DNA from: Apostichopus japonicus
Lineage: Eukaryota; Echinodermata; Holothuroidea; Aspidochirotida; Stichopodidae
DNA length: 64,000 nucleotides
Direction: 5' to 3'
Assembly (NCBI RefSeq): GCF_037975245.1
Contig: NC_092577.1
Span: 18,846,898 to 18,910,897 of the forward strand
Part shown: positions 12,919-24,300 of the stretch, one piece after another
Layout of the letters: each line of letters begins with the position of its first letter
How positions within the stretch are numbered: position 1 is the stretch's first letter
Translations under genes and position numbers: made by a program
The notes under the pieces: generated by a model
Told to the model about the DNA's origin: nothing
The model's input: only the letters and a program-made list of their open reading frames with translations
The model's database searches: none

Positions 12919-13499
12919 TATTTTTTATTGAACTATTTGTTTATCTGTTCATTCATTTATATCTATACAGTTAATTCATTTATATCTATACATTTCACTA
13001 ATAAAACGCAATGACACAGGGTGGATAGTAGCAGACTATTTATTAATTTCAAAAGTTCCTTTCGGTTATATTTTATAGGTAATGGAATGCTTTAAGAACA
13101 AAGGGTGTAAATTACATTTCACCGAATAGAAATTAAACTTGAACAGTAGAGAAGCAAAAGACTGAAGATAATAGTACTTGTGTACTCTGAAGTGCTAGGT
13201 AGTGAACTGAACTCTCAGCTCCCAGTAAAAACTCTACAAACTAACAACATTAGAAAGAAAATACTTAAAAGATGACCACTCCATGGGAGGTAACCCTAAC
13301 TAAAGCCAGAGATGAGGCAAGCCTGGTACAGCAAGGCCAGGGGTAATAAACATGGCTAGGTGTGAGCATATATATAGATGTGTTTGTGACATACATCCTT
13401 GGTCAGTTAAATTATGAGTAACACATGCTAACTAGGACAAGCATGATCAGGGGCGGCGATTTGTTTGAAATATTGGGGGGGGGGGATATTTGCATGTGT

Positions 13500-13860
13500 G
13501 CGGGCGCGAATTAATATCAAAGTGGTGCGCCACCATTGGTTGGCGCGCAGCGTACAAGAAAATTTCTGGTTTTGATAGCCCCCCAGATCAGCGGAAATGG
13601 CACTTCTCGGGCTTGAAAATGACCAACCCGATGTACACTTGGCTGAGAACCAAGTTTTTCCCAATAGTTTTTGTTTGTTATCCATAACCGTTTCAAGATT
13701 GTCACCAGTCACACATCATGTTCGACCTCATCGCATCTCCTGTGGATCATTGCTTTTGTAGTAATTCTACGTAACGCCCCACAATACCCGTCAGCCCCAC
13801 TTTTGAAGGTTTTAAGCCCATTATTTGTTCAGAATTTGAATAATAAATTCACTTCAAAAC
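13500..13860 (+). repeat. Dispersed repeat R2, copy 1 (inverted relative to 36595-36920)
   Basis: The approximate reverse complement of 36595-36920. It contains the GCGCCACCATTGGTTGGCGCG inverted pair, a 'cagatc(a/g)gcggaaatggcac' block, and a 'tccataaccgtttcaagattgtcacc' block shared by both copies. The first part is related to the 14.1, 14.9 and 16.0 kb hAT-like elements. Confidence 0.7.
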
Positions 13861-14142
13861 ATACCCATAATGTTGCACAAAATTTCACCTATGGACAATC
13901 AATATAGAAAAAACCCTTCAACCCCAAACAGAACGGTCAAAATTGCACGAGTAGAGGGAAGTATGATGAAGAATGTTGGTCAGAAATTTTCGAAAATTCA
14001 GACACAGTTAATTTATTGGTGCATGTACAAATAATAAAACCTCTTATAACGGCTATTATAAAACTTGGTTGAAGGAATTGAAAAAATAGCAGATATTTCT
14101 GAAAACCGAACACTACACACATAGGCGAAGGAGGTGCGGCGG

Positions 14143-14512
14143 CAGTGGCGGAGCTAGGGCTATTGGTCAGGAGGGGCGAGAATGGTCTGTAGGGGCGCTT
14201 TCGACACTATCTAAGCGGAGCGCCACCACTGGTTGGCGCGTAGCGTACAGAAATTTTTTGAGTAAAGATACTCCCTAGATCGCCGGAAATGACCCTTTCC
14301 GGGCCTGCAGATAAACGAAGAATAAGGTGTCATCGCCAAATTACACCAACAAAATGTGACAAATGTCAATAAGTAGATGAGAGCGCAATAAAAAAGTCAA
14401 TAATCTAGAATAAGTAAAAAGTGGTAAAGAGCTGAAAAAGGCGCCAGCAGTCCATTTGAGTCCGTCAGGGGGGGGGGATCCGCCCCCTGACCGTATGGAC
14501 GCTCCGCCACTG
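14143..14512. mobile_element. 370-bp hAT-like non-autonomous element
   Basis: The ends are CAGTGGCGGAGC and GCTCCGCCACTG, a perfect 12-bp inverted repeat starting with the CAGTGGCG word common in hAT elements. The flanking octamers are TGCGGCGG and CGCGGTGG (6 of 8 match), compatible with an aged 8-bp target duplication. The interior has the GCGCCACCA…TTGGCGCG motif shared with the other copies in the window. Confidence 0.75.
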
Positions 14513-14634
14513 CGCGGTGGGGGTGCAGCCCCTAATTCGCCATTACTAATGTAAAAGAGAGTTTTGACATAATTGGACCTCCATGTTTTTTATACATCTA
14601 CATGAGACATGTCGTTGTTTACATTAGCATCCCG

Positions 14635-14740
14635 CGGTATACTGCGCAATTTTAACGGACCGTACGGTACATGATGGCATGCGATGTAATAACCGATGCT
14701 TGCTTATATGATATCGACATTAACACGTTGAACGCGTGCG
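14635..14740 (+). repeat. Short dispersed repeat, copy 1 (also at 34905-34990)
   Basis: About 100 bp, including 'ggcatgcgatgtaataaccg', recurs in the same orientation at 34905-34990, with a shared 'cacattaaca…gttgaacgcg' block. Confidence 0.65.
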
Positions 14741-14867
14741 AAGAGCGCGAAAATTTTTGGTTATTTTTTCAGGCAGGTCGGACAGTTTTGAGGCTTTTCA
14801 TCCTGGAACGCCATTTTCATGCTCACTGATATGTGATATCTGCTGTTTGCGTTACAAATTCGAACAC

Positions 14868-15190
14868 GCGCGTAGCGAGGAATTTGCCAAGGGAGGGGTG
14901 AAGCCTGTAGGCAAATTATCTAAGCGTAGCGCCACCATATGTTGGCGCGAAGCGTACAAGAAAATTTTGGCCGAAAATGCCTCCCAGATCGCTGGAAATG
15001 GCACTACCCAGGACCATTTGTTAGCGCGAAGCGTACAAGCAAATTTTGGCCGAAAATGCCTCCCAGATCGCTGGAAATGACACTTCCCAGGCCTTGTAAG
15101 TTGCATCTAAGCACTTTCTATTTTGAAATTACTTAGCGATATCATTTAAAAAAATGCTGAATGGGGGGGGGGGGCGGGCGGTCGCCCCCA
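14868..15190 (+). repeat. hAT-like element fragment with an internal ~78-bp tandem duplication
   Basis: Related to the complete element at 15964-16253: same 'ggaatttgccaagggagggg' and 'ctatctaagcgtagcgccacc' blocks. The 'gcgaagcgtacaag…ggcact(a/t)cccagg' block is duplicated in tandem, starting near 14942 and 15020. It ends in a long G run at about 15164. A possible 3' end, TACGCACCTG, is at 15645-15654. Confidence 0.65.
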
Positions 15191-15424
15191 TCCCAAAATG
15201 CGTCATGTTACCCGACGACACGGTCGAGTTCGAGACCAGCCACAGTTGGTTTCATAGCACAATTCTACACACGCGTTATGATAGACCATATATAGTATAT
15301 ATATATAGATCATTAGTGAGAGAGGAAAATGGAAACGTCCAAAAATGGAGTTGTCGGTGTAAGGGGTAGGGTGAGTCACACTTTTACGAAATCATTGATC
15401 CGTCACTGGCTACCCTTCAGCTCT

Positions 15425-15610
15425 GTAATGATGTCACTGTTTCTCTTTCTCTTCCCGGTGTCTTCGCATTTTTCTTTTACTCCCTCCTTTTCTCCTTTTT
15501 CTCTCTTTCTTCTTTTTCCTTTCCCTTCCTTCCTCTCCTCCTCCTCTTTTTTCCCCTCTTTTTTTCCTTTTTTCTTGTCTTTTTTTTTTTTCTCTCCTGT
15601 TTTTCTTACC
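15425..15610. repeat. Polypyrimidine low-complexity tract
   Basis: About 180 bp of C/T-rich sequence on the plus strand. It creates spurious Ser/Phe-rich and Lys/Glu-rich open frames on the two strands. Confidence 0.85.
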
Positions 15611-15654
15611 CGGGGGGCGCGCGCCCCCAACGCCCCCCCTGGATACGCACCTGG

Positions 15655-16427
15655 GCTAACATGTTGTCAAAGATTGCAGTTTTTCTTGGATATTTTTATT
15701 TTTTATTTGCGACACAACTTGAGCGAATAAACAGATGGCTAGGTTAGAGTTCCATGTTGACTTAGTTTGAAGTTAGGCTACCATGTGGTCTGAGATTTTT
15801 GGGGATTTGAGGTAATTGTCGCTGGTACTGAAATTGCTTAGCCAGTGACTGCGCGGGAAGTTCCCGGTGATTGTGCGCGACCCTCCCGCACTGCTTCAAA
15901 TTATATCAAATGTGATGCGGGATTGTGAGAACTCTTTGTGCGATTCGCGCTGCTACTGCAAACCAGGCGCGTATTTGGAATTTGCCAAGGGAGGGGCGAA
16001 ACTGTAGATTCGGCATTGCAAACTATCTAAGCGTAGCGCCACCATGATTGGCGCGAAGCGTACAAGAAAATTTTGCCCGAAAGTGCCTCCCAGATCGCAG
16101 GAAATGGCACTTCCCAGGCCTTGTAAGTTGCATCTTAGCATTTTCTTTTGAAAATACTAGTGATATCATAAAAACCGTTAACAAATTTTGGAAAAAATTG
16201 GCTCAAGGGGGGGGCGGCCGCCCCCTTCGCCCCCCCCCTTGGTTACGCGCCTGCTGCAAACCCTAGCTAAAGCAAAAAGCATGTCACAATTAAATTTACA
16301 CAGACACCTGATATTACGAGGGCGATTTTCTTATATTTTTTTTCGCCCTCGCAATTGTGCTTTCGGAGGGCTTTTTTTAGAACTTGCTAGGGCGAATCGC
16401 CCGTCGCCCCGCTTTTTTCTGACCCTG
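15655..16427 (+). mobile_element. Dispersed repeat R1, copy interrupted by a hAT insertion
   Basis: This is the homologue of 10152-10580 in opposite orientation, split at 15963/16254 by the 290-bp element described next. The right end is GACCCTG, matching the CAGGGTC end of the other copy. Confidence 0.7.
15964..16253 (+). mobile_element. 290-bp hAT-like element with perfect 8-bp target duplication
   Basis: It begins CAGGCGCGTA and ends TTACGCGCCTG, so it has terminal inverted repeats of the hAT type. The octamer CTGCAAAC lies immediately on both sides (15956-15963 and 16254-16261). The paralogous uninterrupted sequence at about 10270 confirms the insertion. The interior shows GTAGCGCCACCATGATTGGC and a GC-rich GGGGCGGCCGCCCC palindrome near the 3' end. 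It encodes no protein. Confidence 0.9.
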
Positions 16428-17106
16428 TTGCAATGTAATGTAAGGTAGGCTACACTGGTATTGCGAACCATCGTAGTGTATGCAATGCATCGGTGCGTTA
16501 CGTTATATGATTTAGTTTTACAGCAATCGAGCTTAATCTACGTGAATGTATAGAAAAACATAGCTACGGTAAAGTTAACGATCGCTAAGTTAACATTTCC
16601 TAAATTGAAAACAATTTACAGTAATAAATTCTTCACTTCAAGCTGAAGTTCTGAACACCATGCCTTTTGAAACGATTTTTTTTTCTATTCACACTGTATA
16701 AAATTCATGAGAAAATTAAACCCTCTTTTTTTTCTCTCTCTCTCTGAACGCCAGTGCGTCAAATCGGCAAGCCATTGCGTCAAAAACGCGTCATAGCGGC
16801 TTAGCGGAAACACTGATGTATAGAATGAACCCTTGTGAGTTGTGATAATAACACAACTGTCGCAAATCTCCCGCCTTGCTTTTTTTTCAATACCAAATTC
16901 AACAAAACACACAAGTGTAGCTAACATAGTGTTTGATTCGAAAATGATGTTTCTATTTATGGCACTTTTTGACAAATTCCTTGATACTGAATCTCTAGCA
17001 TAGTTCGTTCATATCAATAAATGTTTATTTGTTAATTGTCCTATAGTATCGGTACTGTAGTAGATAATAAAAAATGAATTATAACTTGTTCTATTTTCTG
17101 TTCCAG

Positions 17107-17406
17107 ATGAAGGTACCATCTATTTTTACTCAGAGAACACTCACCGAGTGTGGTTTGGGGGAGAAGAAGGTCCTCATTCCTTCGGATTCGCTTCCTTCGG
17201 AAGTAATGGACGTTATTACTCGCTACTACCCGAAACTGAGAGAGGCGGGTGGTTTCGAATACATGAAAGCCGATGGGCCGTCAAAACGCCTTCATTTGAT
17301 CCCCATACCAGAAGGAGGATTTACTGCTGCAAATTTCAAAAATGTGGCAAAACAAGCAAAAATATATCTTCGACCTATCCAGTGCGATCTGGAATTGACT
17401 ACCACT
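17107..17406 (+). CDS. HECT gene, exon 1 (first coding exon)
   Basis: 100 codons from ATG to an ACT|GTGAGT donor, phase 0. It encodes the N-terminal module with 'ITRYYPKLREAGGFEYMKA' and 'IYLRP' segments that recur in G2E3-like proteins. It is preceded by a strong acceptor (tgttccag). Confidence 0.8.
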
Positions 17407-18288
17407 GTGAGTAACATTTAAAATTGCTCGTATAAACAAATGACTTACCAATATTCGGTATTATGCTTAAACCAGTTCAAGGTATTTTCATTTCCACATG
17501 GCCATTTCTGGTAAACTGGGGTGTTATTGATTTGAAACTTGGTCCTGTGGTTTTCTTGCATATATAGAATAATTGAATGAGGTTTCAACATCTCTTTTCG
17601 GTTAAATGTATTTAATTCCCTCTTTAACAAATGACATCTCCACTTTAAGACATATGCTCATCCAGCTTAGGTAAAAGTAACACTATTCGTGTCCAAAAAA
17701 AAATAAATAGAAATGAGTTGTGCCTCTGTTTCACTGAAAGCCTATGTATGAAACACGTGAATATGTATTGGTAGGACTCCTCAATAGTTACTTTATATTC
17801 ATAACATTCTATTTTCACAATTCAAACATTTTAATTGTCCACACTTCATTGACTTTTCTAGCCTAATCTGATGTGGGCTATGTTTCTTTGTTGTAAATAA
17901 ATTGCTGTACTCATAAATTATTCTGTCATGATGAACAATGGCATAATGATTTCAATTTAGTGTGGTAACCTTTAGTCATTGATTCAGTCGAAATAAAACA
18001 GAAATGATCCTGTATCTTTTAATGAATGAGAGGTAATATATATTTCCCCAAACCGGAGAGTAACTTATTTTGGGTAACTTGACCTTGTTATCGTGTCGCC
18101 TTCGAATATCCGCATTTGATTGCACCACTGAGGGTACATTGACATGTGGTGGTTGCGACACGGAATATTCCCGAGTCAGGGGATACTTGCAACTGCAACA
18201 TACTTGCAACATTAATTAGATGGAAAAAATTAGCTTGGATTAACTATCCAGGGAGTTGTACAATTTCTTTAATATATTCATTTATTCA

Positions 18289-18337
<49 letters not shown>

Positions 18338-21300
18338 AAGCGACAACATTTTCCATGTTATAATTAAACAGGGTAGATAAATGTCTGATTTCCTAATATA
18401 TACGGAATAACAGGTCAGAAATGGTGATTAATGAAAACTCATCATGTTTTTTCGTTTATGGAGTGTTACTATGCCCTATGATACTGTTTAGTGCGTTTAT
18501 AGTGCTACTGTGACATGATAATGTCTAGCTAGTGCATTTATAGTGTTACTGTGCACTATGATAATGTTAGTAGTGCGTTTGTGGAGTGTTACTGTGCCCT
18601 GATTATGTTTACTTCATTTATAGTGTTACTGTGCCCTGAATGTGTTTAGTGCAGTTATGGTGCTAGTGTGCCCTGATAATGTTCAGTGCATTTAGACTGT
18701 GTGTTACTATATATCCCCTATGATAATGTTTAGTGCGTCTATAAAGTACATGTTACTGTACAATATGGTAATGTTTAGGCGATTAAAGTTTTTGGTTTAT
18801 TCATGCGCAGCACAACGTCTACTAAAATTGAAGCAGGAAAATATTTTCAAAAACAGTCCAGTTTATCACATATTTTCTCGAAACATAAAACTTCAGTAGG
18901 TAAATTTTTTGCACTTATCTGAATTATTTGTCTTACTTATTCTTATAACTTGATTTTTCTTCTCGTGTTAGCGTACATATTTATACTGTGTTGCAAATAT
19001 GATATCATTGTTTATAGAAGCCGAACAACTCGTAAATAGCGTATTTTCCGGTGCTTCATGATGCAGTATGCATGCCAAAGACATATCACCCAAGCCAATA
19101 TGTAGTGATAATCGTTAATGCTTCAATCCTGGTGCCGTGCATGCAAGATATGTTTCTGTTCATTTGAACGAAACGAGTCCCCAAACCATGTACCTACCAG
19201 ATGATCAAAATAATATTACGATTGAGAATGAAAATGAAAACAACAGTTCTCCAATCAAATTTTGGTAATGATTGTTGTGATGTAGCTTTATTAAATTAAT
19301 CTATCATCATCTATTAATTACTTTTTTCCTACCGTTATGTAGACAACAACCAATACAGATGAAAATGAAGTAAAGATTAAGTGCAACAACTGTAATGCAA
19401 TGATACCCCAGACGAAGCTGAGAAGTCACGTGAGATCTTGCCGGCTGCCAGGACAAGACGCAAGGTCAGTGCATGAACATGCAACCCACAGAGTTGTAAA
19501 TCGTAAATCTTTAATGTTTAACGTTTTTCATACCTTCCATTATTATTATATTTAACCATACACGGAGGCGCTCGACGATATGTCAAAGTGTGAAACACCC
19601 AAGGGGTCGGCGATACACCCCCAATTCCCAGATATACTGCTATCTCTTGTACACGCAGATATGGCTATAGGTGCGGTTATATGTACTTTGTAAAAACAAA
19701 CGCGTGCACACTTATCAATTTCCACTGAATCATCCCCTCATTTTATACCCGGATTTTCTCCGCTGCCAAGGCCATCTAAAACGTTTCAACGATTTCCAAA
19801 ATTCAGATTGCAAAGCACAGTGAACATTCTTGTCCAAAACTTCAGACATGTTCAATGGTAATTCCCAAGCAACATACAGCAACAGACAATTTCCTAGTGC
19901 TAATACCTCTCTAAACTGTACCCCAATATCATGCTTCAAAGCACTGGTATTAACAGTACAAACAATTCCTAACCTTGATCTGATAGAAACATGATATTCA
20001 TACTGCTCGTACTGACAATACGAGTGCTCTCAAGCCGGACATGACACTACAGTGTTCCATAGTTATAGGTTTTGATAGAAATAAATTTAATATCCTGTCC
20101 GAAAGTCTGCAGGAGGTTGATTTCACAAGGACGCGCACTTGGTCAGTTTTACCAGTGTAGTTTAATATGAATGTGTTTACGGAACGTACGCGCACGTTTG
20201 TTTGCGCATTTCTTACATACTATGTTGTACACAAGAATTCTGCTTGTGTACAACATGCTATAGAAAATCTGACGGGGACCAGCAGTTAATTGCTAATTGT
20301 GTACAGTGTAATTTGCCAATTACCGTTCCAGTACTGTTATGTTTTGTATATAAAAGTGAATCTTTTATTCAAGACCTTCACTTTTACTTTTATGCACATT
20401 TACATTGTTTTGATGTTTGCTACAATACGCTTTTTTTTAAGGTTTGCCCACTGGACGTTTTATTTTGGTTATTGGTGAACCAAAAAGATTTTTATATTTT
20501 GTTTTACACAAATGATATTGTATGAATGAACGGTCTTGCGTGCGTTATTTACAGGATAATATACTTCCGGGGGTTGACATTGCTAGATGCACTCCGACTG
20601 AGCCCTCGTGTATCGCATGCAACACTCTCAGAGTCACGTCGCGTGTGAATGAGTGATGGTGCGAAGCGCACTCCTTGTCTTATCTTATGGAAAAAGCGCA
20701 TAGTTCATTTGAAGCAATTTTAAGTTTAGCACAACCAGCTCATACCACAATTTCAACTTCTATTGTGGTATCCATTGGCAATAATATTGGTTACTTGAAA
20801 ATTTAGTAATAATTAGGTTATAAGTTTGACAAGTCAAATGTCATATGGGCACTTACGCCGAAATTGTTTTGTACTCGGTGAACTTCACTACAAGTAGCTG
20901 CCCAAATGCCCTGAAATGACAGATGTATATATAACAAATGTGTTTGTTTTATATATGATATGTTTTGTTTTATTTTTCCCATTTACCGTTTTACATCCAT
21001 GAACATTAAAATGACTTGATAATTTAATATAATACCATGACCACACCAAAAACTATACAATTGATTGCATCCGTGTAATATTTAACATTTATATGACATA
21101 TTCAGTGACAGCGATCATAGAACGGACGAAGATCTCGAAGTTGACCCTTTCCAAGAGTCCGAAAGCGTTCTCACTGACACCGTCGAAACACCCCAACCAC
21201 GGCCGCAGTCAGGCACTTCAGTAGGTCAATCTTCAGTGACAACACTTCAAAGATGTCGAAATACTAACAGCTCGGCATCCACAAGTACCTGTGATAGGTA

Positions 21301-24300
21301 GGCAATTCTTATCACAAGGATACTTTGTTTCAACAGTTACCCAAATGTGGAAAAAACAATATAAGGACAAAAATGGAATTGATTGTTAACTTTGTATTTC
21401 TGGTCTTCATTTGGACGATTGCTTTTATGTTTACATTTTATGTTCTGTTCTGTTTATAACTTCGTAGTCACAAACGTCTAATTTATATTTCACGCTTGTA
21501 TTATCTGTAGACACATTTGTGACTACATTAACATTGTAGATCCGGATGATGGCAGGGAGGAAAACGATGAAGTGCTGAATGCTGTGATTGAAGAAAGCTT
21601 GTTGGAAGTACAAGATACGAGGTGAGATGATAAACAACTGCAGCATATTATGCAGACCCTATTACAATGTAATGTGTTAGTCGATTGTATGCATTCCTCT
21701 TTCTATAGAAACACTCGCAGCTGGCTCACATTTAATCCCCGTTGAACTGACATACCCTGGATATATCATAGTGAAGCCTTCGGTTTCGGCATAAAAAGAT
21801 ATATTATATTTAACCAAGGCGTTCGTAACTTACTATATGAATATTCATTACTTATCACCTATCTTTACCAACAAAATGAAAATCATACTACTTGATGTTG
21901 GTCAAAGAATATGCAGCTATGTTCAGTTTGGTGAAGAACCGAAACAATATGTATGCAGTGAAAGATGGTACTGGTTCTATAGCTCCACTGAGTTAAACAT
22001 TGCTTGACCTCTGACCGTGTTATGTATATAATGGTTATTTTGAAAGGGACCGCGGAAAGGTGGAACGGTGGGGGGGGGGGGGCTGGGGAATGATGGCTGT
22101 AGCGTCCCCCACATGTCCATTCGGACGTCTTTTCACCAATACTTTGGTGGTCATATTTTCCCCCTCAAAATCACACACACTTCAAAATCTTAAGAAGTAA
22201 CCAATGCTAAGGGAAAAGAACAACGCTATTTTCAATGACCGTGTAAAGACCGCGGTCGGAGGAAGAATAACAAAATGTACTTCAGAATTACATAAGTGCT
22301 GAGCTTACTTCTTTAATCATTGCATTTATTTATTTCATTAAATAGCGACCAACCTTCCCTCGATGCGCGCCTTCAAGAATCACTTGAAAATTTTCAGAAG
22401 GCAAAGATGTTGGAGGCACCTATGATTGTTGTGGTGCGAAGAAGGAAAGTTTTGAGGTTGTGTTTTCAGGAGAAGAAGCGGACGACTTGGGTGGTCCAAA
22501 GAGGGAGTTTTTCAGGTAGTTACAACAACAACAACAATTTGTGTTGATCTTAACAATTTCAGTAACTTTGAGTGACTTAATATCAATCGTATCTCTCGCT
22601 TGGAATGTTTTATAATGTAAAGTGATCCGTTTTGCAAACACATATATAAGGGCTACAAACGACTTGCATTTGGTTTTTGGATTCACTTCGTGCTGGACAT
22701 TTCCAGCATTTTAAATTTCCAGTTGACACTTCATTCAGTTTAGATCAGAACATGAATGTGGAATATACTTCTTAGAGGGCTGAGATGAATTGAAAGTACA
22801 CTATACCATGACAACTCGTACTCTTAAAGGAAGATAGGGTACTTATAATAGAAACGATTAACAATAAAACTGCCTCAGTGGACGTCCCCAGTCTTATGAA
22901 AAAAAGCAAATAAAAACGACTATTTTGTAACGAAATTTACTGGTGGAAGTTGGTATTGCTGAGGCAGTTTTGATTGAAATCCTTGCAGGATGCAAATTTA
23001 TAGCAGATTTGCTGGGACACCGTACAAGAAGTTAAGCAAAATATACCCCTCAACTACCTATCCTCCTTTAAATGATATTCGTTCAAATTTTTATCACTAT
23101 TTTGAAGACGTGTTACATAAACTGTGAATAGATTTTGCCGCCTTTTTTATATTGATACAGTCTACTCATGCAACATGTACCTGACATGGGCATCTTCGAG
23201 GGGACGTCTCCACAATTATACCTAACCCACTCGATTAATCATCTGAATAGGGGATTATATCGAGTGGCTGGGCAATTTATCGCGTGGAGTTTGTTGCACG
23301 GAGGACCAGGCTGTCCAGTATTCCATCCTGTTGTTTACAACATGATGTGTGACGCACAAGGAACATCAGAGGAAAAACTGAAAATCCGTGATGTCACAGA
23401 TGAAGAAGTTGTACAAAACCTGCAAATGGTTAGTCAAAACACAATACAAAGATACAGGATCAGGTGTGATTATGACCTGGGCTCTCAGCAGTCGGCAAGT
23501 CAAATTGTATTGGATGGTGTTCAACCAATTTGAATTTGTGATTACGTACCCGCATAACGTGTATTGCTAACCAAAGCAGACCGTACATTAAAGGTTGAAT
23601 ATATATTTGTTCTGATCGTTGAATATGTAACGTTAACAGTGTGATCACTGTGTTGCTATGTAACTTGTCGTCTCTGCAAGTACTAATAACTGATGATTTT
23701 TTTTTTCGTTATGAAATGGATGTGTCACAACACCATGAACAACAAAGAAATGTAAGAATGTACGAGATTGTAAGAATTGTTTTTATTCAACGCCCATCCG
23801 CCATAGTGCTAACGACCTACATTATACGATATACAAAACTACATGAAGCCTTTATTCTACGTATCCATGTTGTTATGATGACAAAAAGTTTTCCAAATTG
23901 TGTATGTTAGCATTTTTGGAGTTGGCAGCCAATTTAAAACTAAAAACGTAAAAAGCAAGATATCACAATCTGTTCAGATAAAAATATAAGTAAAGAGAAA
24001 AATTAGAATTTGTTTTATGTATTGTTGCGTAGTTTTTTTTTGTGAGGTGGCTGCCAGTGGGCAACCCGACGAATGTTGTTAATCTGTAGTTTAACTTTTT
24101 TTTTGTATATTATAGATTAGTGACAGCACCACCCAGGAAGACATGGACCGCGTTGTGGAAAACGTTGGCCAATGGGCAGCGGGCCGAGGATGCCTGGAAA
24201 TTTTCGGTGCAAAAGTGGCCGACAAAGACAACATTATTCAGCGCCTCTTGCAGCAGCACGTGTTTTATGGGTATGTGTGATATTGTTGGTAAATATGAAT

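Larger units (their letters stand above)
17407..19342 (+). other. Intron 1 of the HECT gene
   Basis: Contains a TA microsatellite and a ~40-bp minisatellite (listed separately). No other gene seen. Confidence 0.6.

Noticed and set aside
15329-15730. 133-codon open frame rich in Ser and Phe
   Set aside because: It is a translation of a polypyrimidine tract, and the opposite strand gives an equally artificial Lys/Glu frame.
16685-16975. 96-codon minus-strand frame upstream of the HECT gene
   Set aside because: No motif, low-complexity parts, and located where a promoter or 5' UTR intron is expected.
20202-20525. 107-codon plus-strand frame in HECT intron 2
   Set aside because: Cys/Phe/Tyr-rich with no recognisable domain and no splice logic; probably chance in AT-rich DNA.
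23429-23462. Extension of HECT exon 6 to the donor at 23463
   Set aside because: Would add 34 nt and shift the frame into exon 7. The 23428/23429 donor keeps phase.
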